DNA of 64,000 bases, from positions 62,001 through 126,000 of the forward strand of contig NZ_JACIJO010000002.1 of assembly GCF_014206875.1 (NCBI RefSeq). The letters are read 5' to 3'. Positions within the stretch are counted from its first letter, which is position 1; the number at the start of each line of letters is the position of its first letter. Made by a program: the position numbers and the translations under genes. This document shows positions 60,101 to 64,000 of this stretch, in pieces. Below the pieces are notes generated by a model. The model saw nothing but the letters and a program-made list of their open reading frames with translations. It made no database searches and was not told the origin of the DNA. The DNA is from Algoriphagus iocasae (GTDB lineage: Bacteria; Bacteroidota; Bacteroidia; Cytophagales; Cyclobacteriaceae).

Positions 60101-60392
60101 ATCAGCACCTGTTTATGCGATCCGTTCAATTAAGACAAAGGAGCAAGAACAAATGTTGGTTTTCGGAGGAAATCAAAGTAAAATAAAACCAGAATTAGGA
60201 AGTCAAATGGGTAGTTTTGGTTGGGCAATTAAACGCGATAACCAAAACCATTGGAAGGCATTACTTCCAGAGCAAAGTGGCATTTACGTGCCGGGAGAAA
60301 TTAGGGACATCCTAACCTTATCAATTCAAAATGAAAATCATTTACTCTTTTTGAGAAATAATGAAAATACAATTGCTTACAAAATACAGTAG
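57108..60392 (+). CDS. FG-GAP (VCBS) repeat lipoprotein with ASPIC/UnbV domain, copy 1
   Basis: From the ATG at 57108 the product is 1094 residues; earlier codons in the frame overlap the terminator and lack a signal. It has a lipoprotein signal (LCLVLISC, cysteine at 17) and then a beta-propeller of calcium-binding repeats of the form DxNxDGxxD: DINQDGLIDIYFAGN, DVNGDGLTDIFVCK, DFDKDGDLDLYLL, DLNADGWPDMYVSNDF. An ASPIC/UnbV stretch is near residues 545-600 (WPNGSVQKLKN), and a second set of repeats follows (DVNGDGLEDLFIPG). Members are surface-exposed binding proteins often next to SusCD pairs; no catalytic residues are seen. Confidence 0.9.
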   Translation: MITRTYILFLCLVLISCSQDRKESTALFQLLSASETGIDFRNDLSYTEKINPYTFRNFYNGAGVALGDINQDGLIDIYFAGNQTSNKLYLNQGNLKFKDITQSAGLESINVWSTGVSMADVNGDGLTDIFVCKSGPPGGAKRHNELFINNGDLTFSEKSTQFGLADEGLSQHAVFFDFDKDGDLDLYLLSNSTRSVGIYDLREGQREIRDETGGNRLYRNDGEKFTDVSVEAGIYGSAIGYGLGVTVADLNADGWPDMYVSNDFFERDYLYLNNQDGTFREQLPDLVSEISMGSMGADIADLDNDARPDIFVTEMLPAELSRVKTKTPLEDWDKYQANIKSGYHHQFTRNTLQRNLGFQPGSNQPIFSEVSRQTGMEATDWSWGALIFDADNDGLKDVFVANGIVKDLTDFDFVDFYVNNQGNIDEYKKDSVLLTKMIDEFPSNPQQNYWFKNLGNWKFKNLADSIGMQENTFSTGSAYGDLDNDGDLDLVVNNLNDRAFIYKNTSTDQSNSNYLTLDLGQEFGSQVTCYVGDQMLYQEFQPVKGYMSSVDPRIHFGLGNASNVDSIKILWPNGSVQKLKNIAVNQILEVKKDEQELEKEINLRENSIFLTSEKIIPFKHQESDFIDFDRDRLRFWMISNEGPKADKADVNGDGLEDLFIPGAKGQSSAILLQNSSGEFKRSSESVLNQDSLSEDVLGHFFDANGDGFQDLIIGAGGIEFANGASSYQDRLYINDGKGNFTLSNSSFATLSTGFILSEDLDQDGDEDLIIGFRSIPFAYGLPAPIKFYENDGKGNFTDISDSFGFDFSEIGMLTSAAWTDLDLDSKPELVVAGEWMPIRIFTLSDGTFAEETEKFGFANSNGLWNVLLLEDINGDRKPDILAGNLGLNSRLKTSSTNQLQLYINDFDQNGALDHILVSSDGMKSIPWLMKNTLLRQIPSLRKQLPTYASYQNKSLEELFPKDVLAKSLILKADILETKAWLNNGKNSFVELKLPQEIQSAPVYAIRSIKTKEQEQMLVFGGNQSKIKPELGSQMGSFGWAIKRDNQNHWKALLPEQSGIYVPGEIRDILTLSIQNENHLLFLRNNENTIAYKIQ

Positions 60393-60945
60393 TTTTCTTG
60401 CCTTGATTTTACTTGGCTTGATTGGCTGCAAATCCGATTATCAGAAAATGGTGGATGAAGAAATGGCTTCAGGAAAAACTGTAAACGAGCTTTTTCTGGG
60501 GTTGGAGTTGGGAATGAATAAAAAAGACTTCTTCGACACTTGTTGGGAATTAAACAGTGAAGGGGTTTTGATGAACGGACCTACGGAATTGTCTGTTGAA
60601 TACGAAGTCAACTTACCTTCAGGAAATCCTGCCAAAATGAGGTTTTACCCGAAATTTCAGGATGACAAAATTTATATGATGCCTATGGAGTTTTCTTATA
60701 ATGGCTGGGCACCTTGGAATGAAGAACTTTCTGTGGAAAATTTGAGGGAAGATGTATTGGAGTTATTAAAAGAGTGGTATGGCCCTGGATTCATTGAAGT
60801 TTCCAATGAAGACAAAAGTCAAATCGCATTTGTGAAAGTAGACGGAAACCGAAGAATCAGAGTATTCAAGAAACACATTTCCACCGTTCGAGTAGAAATT
60901 TTAGATTTAGTAGTGCAAGAAAAAATAGAAGAGAACCCATCATGA
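60361..60945 (+). CDS. Small lipoprotein of unknown function between the two FG-GAP genes
   Basis: The 194-residue protein begins with a lipoprotein signal (LILLGLIGC, cysteine near 21). The mature part opens with a helical, charged stretch containing LGLELGMNKKDFFDTCWELN, like a short periplasmic adaptor, then mixed alpha/beta sequence ending in a lysine-rich region. I do not recognise a family. Its ATG lies 32 bases inside the end of copy 1, and its TGA shares bases with the ATG of copy 2 (ATGA), so all three are translationally coupled and probably work together. Confidence 0.75.
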   Translation: MKIQLLTKYSSFLALILLGLIGCKSDYQKMVDEEMASGKTVNELFLGLELGMNKKDFFDTCWELNSEGVLMNGPTELSVEYEVNLPSGNPAKMRFYPKFQDDKIYMMPMEFSYNGWAPWNEELSVENLREDVLELLKEWYGPGFIEVSNEDKSQIAFVKVDGNRRIRVFKKHISTVRVEILDLVVQEKIEENPS

Positions 60946-63900
60946 AAAACAGATTCCAATTCTTATTCTTGATCACCGTTCTTTTCTCTTGTCAGGAAGA
61001 AAAACCAGAGACTCCTACCCTGTTTGAAGAAATCAGTCCATCTGTTTCCGGAGTGGATTTCCGAAATGACCTCTCATTTGACGAAAGCTTCAATATTTTC
61101 ACTTATCGTAATTATTACAATGGTGGCGGCGTGGCCTTGGGTGATGTAAATAACGATGGACTGCTGGACATTTATTTGACATCTAATCTTGGGGAGAATA
61201 AATTATACCTGAACAAAGGCGATTTTAAGTTTGAAGATGTGACCTCAAAAGCTGGGGTTGCCGGTTCAAGGGCTTGGAGTACTGGAGTCGCCATGGCAGA
61301 CATCAACGGCGACGGTTTTCTGGATATTTATGTCTGTAATTCCGGAGATATTTCTGGTGACAACAAGCAGAATGAACTCTTTATCAACCAAGGTGACGGT
61401 ACTTTCTCGGAGGAAGCTGAATCTTATGGTTTAGCAGATCAAGGATTCTCTACCCATTCTGTATTTTTTGATTATGACAAAGACGGAGATTTGGACGTTT
61501 ACCTTCTTAACAATAGCTATCAGGCAATTGGAAGCTTCAATAAGATGCAAAATGAGCGACCAAATCGAGACCCTGTGGGCGGAGATAAATTATTCAAAAA
61601 TGAGAATGGAAAATTTATCGATGTCAGTGAAGAAGCTGGAATTTATGGGTCGATTATCGGCTTTGGATTAGGAATTACCATTGGAGATGTAAACCAAGAT
61701 TCTTGGCCTGACATCTTTATTTCCAATGACTTTTTTGAAAGAGATTACCTCTATATCAACAATCAGGATGGCACATTTACAGAATGTCTGGAGAAATCCA
61801 TGCGCTCTATTTCAGCTGCCTCGATGGGTGCTGACATAGCGGATATCAATGGAGATGGCTTATTGGATATCTTCGTCACAGACATGCTTCCTGAGCCTCA
61901 ACAACGCTTAAAGCAAGTAACCACATTCGAAAACTGGGATAAATTCCAATTCAATAAATCCCATGGATACCATTACCAACTATCCAGAAATATGCTTCAT
62001 GTCAATAATGGTGACGGAACATTCAGTGAAATGGGGAGAATGGCCAATATCGAGGCAACAGATTGGAGTTGGGGTGCTTTGATTTTTGATATGGATAATG
62101 ATGGGAAGCGGGATCTTTTCGTCGCCAATGGCATTTATCAAGACATCACGGATCTGGATTATCTCAATTTCATCGATAATGAAGAAACGAAGATTAAAAT
62201 CATTTCTGAACAAGGCGTGGATTACAAAGCCTTAATTGATCCAATTCCTTCCAATCCTGTTTCAAATTATGCCTATAAAAATCTTGGTGATTTGAAGTTT
62301 GAAAATATCACGGATACTTGGGGACTTGGAGAAGCAAAGCATTCAAATGGTGCGGCGTATGGGGATTTGGATAATGACGGAACCTTGGATCTGGTAGTAA
62401 ATAATGTCAATAACCCAGTCTCCATCTTTAAGAACAAGGGAAAAATTCTAAATACAGAAAACCATTCTATTCAGCTTAAGCTGGTGGGAAAAGGAATGAA
62501 TACCCAAGCCATCGGTGCTCAGATTAAAGTATTGGCAGGGGATGAAACATTTTATGTGGAGCAAATGCCAAACCGGGGTTTTGAATCTTCTGTAGATCCT
62601 AAAATCACAATTGGACTTGGTAAGAATACGAGTGTCGATAATGTATTGGTTTTATGGCCTGATGGAACAATGTCTTCAACAGGTCAGACCCAAACAGATC
62701 AATTACTGACCTTAAAGTGGGAAGATGCTTTGCCAATGGATTCTTCCCAACACTTTTTCGAAAAACCCTCTCCTGCATTCTTCCATTTAGAGTCAACTGA
62801 TGAAATTGATTTTGTTCATCAAGAAAACCCAATGGTGGATTTTGACCGGGACAGACTGACTTTTCATATGTACTCGACCGAAGGACCAGCCTTTGCTCAA
62901 GCAGATGTAAATGGCGATGGAGTTGATGACTTATTCTTTGGTGGAGCAAAAGGTTTTCCGGGCAAATTATATTTAGGAAAAGCAGATGGCAGTTTCGTTT
63001 TTAGCGATCAGCCAGTTTTCGCAGATGATGTGACTTCAGAAGATACAGATGCGGTGTTCTTTGATGCTAACGGAGATGGCGCATTGGACTTGGTGGTAGC
63101 TTCAGGTGGAAATGAATCCGGGCTTGGAGCAATTGAATTAGCCAACAGATTATACCTCAATGACGGTAAGGGAAACTTCAGCAAAAGCAGTCAATCTGAT
63201 TTTGAAAGTACCCGAGGAAGTAGCTCAGTGGTTAAAATCATTGATTTGAATAAAGATGGAGCTCCAGATTTATTCGTCGGAGGCCGGTTGGTACCATTTG
63301 TCTATGGAGCTCCGGCAAGTAGCACTATTTTCATAAACGATGGCAAAGGAAACTTCACAGATCAGACAAGTTCTCTGGCTCCTTCACTGACTGAAATAGG
63401 CATGATTACCGATGCAACAGTGATTGATTGGGATCAGGACGGAAGTGATGATTTGGTTTTAGTAGGTGAATGGACAGCACCGATTTTCCTAAAAAATAAC
63501 AGCGGTAAATTAGAAAAGATCGAAATGCCGGAATTGGAAAATCTAAAGGGATGGTACCGAGCTGTGGAAGTGGCTGATTTAAACAAGGATGGTCTGCCGG
63601 ATTTGATTTTAGGAAATAATGGCTTGAATTCTCGATTCAAAGTTTCACCTGAATCTCCCGTAAAAATGTTCTTGAATGATTTTGATCAAAATGGATCTGT
63701 CGAACATATTTTCGTTCATGAAGTGGGAGGAATTCAAGTTCCGTACACTTTAAAGCATGAATTGGAGCGTCAAATTCCATCGATCAAAAAGAAATACATG
63801 CGCTACAGCAATTATAATAATGAAACGATCACAGATATTTTCCCTTCTGAAACTGTCAATCGATCCATCATCAGCGAAGTGAATAATCTGGAGTCCGGCG

Positions 63901-64000
63901 TTCTTATGAATGAAGGAAATGGAAAATTTTCATGGAAACCATTCCCTAGAATGGCTCAACGCTCTTACGTTTTTGCAATTGCTGTTTTAGACTTAAATGA
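60942..64000 (+). CDS. FG-GAP (VCBS) repeat lipoprotein with ASPIC/UnbV domain, copy 2 (partial, 3' end outside window)
   Basis: The frame is open for 1019 codons to the right edge, so the C-terminus is missing. It starts MKNRFQFLFLITVLFSC, a lipoprotein signal with cysteine at 17, and then matches copy 1 closely: VDFRNDLSF, YNGGGVALGDVNNDGLLDIY, DINGDGFLDIYVCN, DYDKDGDLDVYLLNN, DVNQDSWPDIFISNDFFER. An ASPIC/UnbV stretch (GLGKNTSVDNVLVLWPDGT) and a second repeat block (DVNGDGVDDLFFGG) follow in the same order. It is a tandem paralogue of copy 1 and shares its likely role in surface binding next to the SusCD transporter. Confidence 0.9.
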   Translation, partial: MKNRFQFLFLITVLFSCQEEKPETPTLFEEISPSVSGVDFRNDLSFDESFNIFTYRNYYNGGGVALGDVNNDGLLDIYLTSNLGENKLYLNKGDFKFEDVTSKAGVAGSRAWSTGVAMADINGDGFLDIYVCNSGDISGDNKQNELFINQGDGTFSEEAESYGLADQGFSTHSVFFDYDKDGDLDVYLLNNSYQAIGSFNKMQNERPNRDPVGGDKLFKNENGKFIDVSEEAGIYGSIIGFGLGITIGDVNQDSWPDIFISNDFFERDYLYINNQDGTFTECLEKSMRSISAASMGADIADINGDGLLDIFVTDMLPEPQQRLKQVTTFENWDKFQFNKSHGYHYQLSRNMLHVNNGDGTFSEMGRMANIEATDWSWGALIFDMDNDGKRDLFVANGIYQDITDLDYLNFIDNEETKIKIISEQGVDYKALIDPIPSNPVSNYAYKNLGDLKFENITDTWGLGEAKHSNGAAYGDLDNDGTLDLVVNNVNNPVSIFKNKGKILNTENHSIQLKLVGKGMNTQAIGAQIKVLAGDETFYVEQMPNRGFESSVDPKITIGLGKNTSVDNVLVLWPDGTMSSTGQTQTDQLLTLKWEDALPMDSSQHFFEKPSPAFFHLESTDEIDFVHQENPMVDFDRDRLTFHMYSTEGPAFAQADVNGDGVDDLFFGGAKGFPGKLYLGKADGSFVFSDQPVFADDVTSEDTDAVFFDANGDGALDLVVASGGNESGLGAIELANRLYLNDGKGNFSKSSQSDFESTRGSSSVVKIIDLNKDGAPDLFVGGRLVPFVYGAPASSTIFINDGKGNFTDQTSSLAPSLTEIGMITDATVIDWDQDGSDDLVLVGEWTAPIFLKNNSGKLEKIEMPELENLKGWYRAVEVADLNKDGLPDLILGNNGLNSRFKVSPESPVKMFLNDFDQNGSVEHIFVHEVGGIQVPYTLKHELERQIPSIKKKYMRYSNYNNETITDIFPSETVNRSIISEVNNLESGVLMNEGNGKFSWKPFPRMAQRSYVFAIAVLDLN

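Overview
The window looks like a chromosomal segment of a Bacteroidota bacterium, most likely Cytophagales and plausibly Algoriphagus or another Cyclobacteriaceae. This rests on the SusC/SusD pair, DUF4249, DUF5686 and DUF4221 family proteins, ASPIC/UnbV FG-GAP lipoproteins, low GC, and promoters of the Bacteroidota form TTTG-N19-TAnnTTTG. The genus is inferred from gene content only.

Layout. 1-4224 (minus) is an outer-membrane receptor operon: a small periplasmic protein, a TonB-dependent receptor and a DUF4249 lipoprotein cut by the left edge. 4334-5242 (plus) is a TIM-barrel sugar epimerase that abuts the minus-strand operon ftsB-like / outer-membrane protein / cysE / cysM (5243-7789). 7884-10281 (minus) is carA-eno. 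10400-24664 (minus) is the S10-spc-alpha ribosomal supercluster from rplC to rplQ, including secY, map, infA, rpmJ and rpoA. 24902-28219 (minus) is the str operon rpsL-rpsG-fusA-rpsJ. 28317-30907 is a small accessory islet: a kinase-like protein, a short secreted cysteine peptide, a frameshifted DUF4221 gene and a CxxC lipoprotein. 31035-44486 (minus) is the tRNA-Tyr/Gly/Thr - tuf - tRNA-Trp - secE - nusG - rplKAJL - rpoBC - DUF3467 block. 44639-47281 (minus) is an M1 aminopeptidase lipoprotein, divergent from a biotin carrier protein; then come pyrH-frr (plus) and a DUF5686 protein (minus). 52538-64000 (plus) is a SusC-SusD locus followed by two paralogous ASPIC/UnbV lipoproteins with a small unknown lipoprotein between them; the second paralogue runs off the right edge.

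Most of the window is housekeeping: about 34 kb encode ribosomal proteins, RNA polymerase, elongation factors, NusG and the SecY/SecE translocon. Here the useful additions are the genes that are easily missed (rpmJ, rpmD, four tRNAs and two genes cut by the window edges), ten hairpin terminators or attenuators, and a set of promoters. Five to six translation-machinery promoters share a -7 box followed at once by GC and then a CC or GC, a feature absent from the carA and pyrH -7 boxes.

The least ordinary region is the islet at 28.3-30.9 kb, inserted between two normally invariant blocks. Its kinase lacks the glycine-rich loop and probably the helix-C glutamate. Its DUF4221 gene is open in one frame only if an A8 run gains a base and a G9 run loses one, which means decay, phase variation or homopolymer sequencing errors. 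I did not find a CRISPR array, insertion sequence, prophage or toxin-antitoxin pair.
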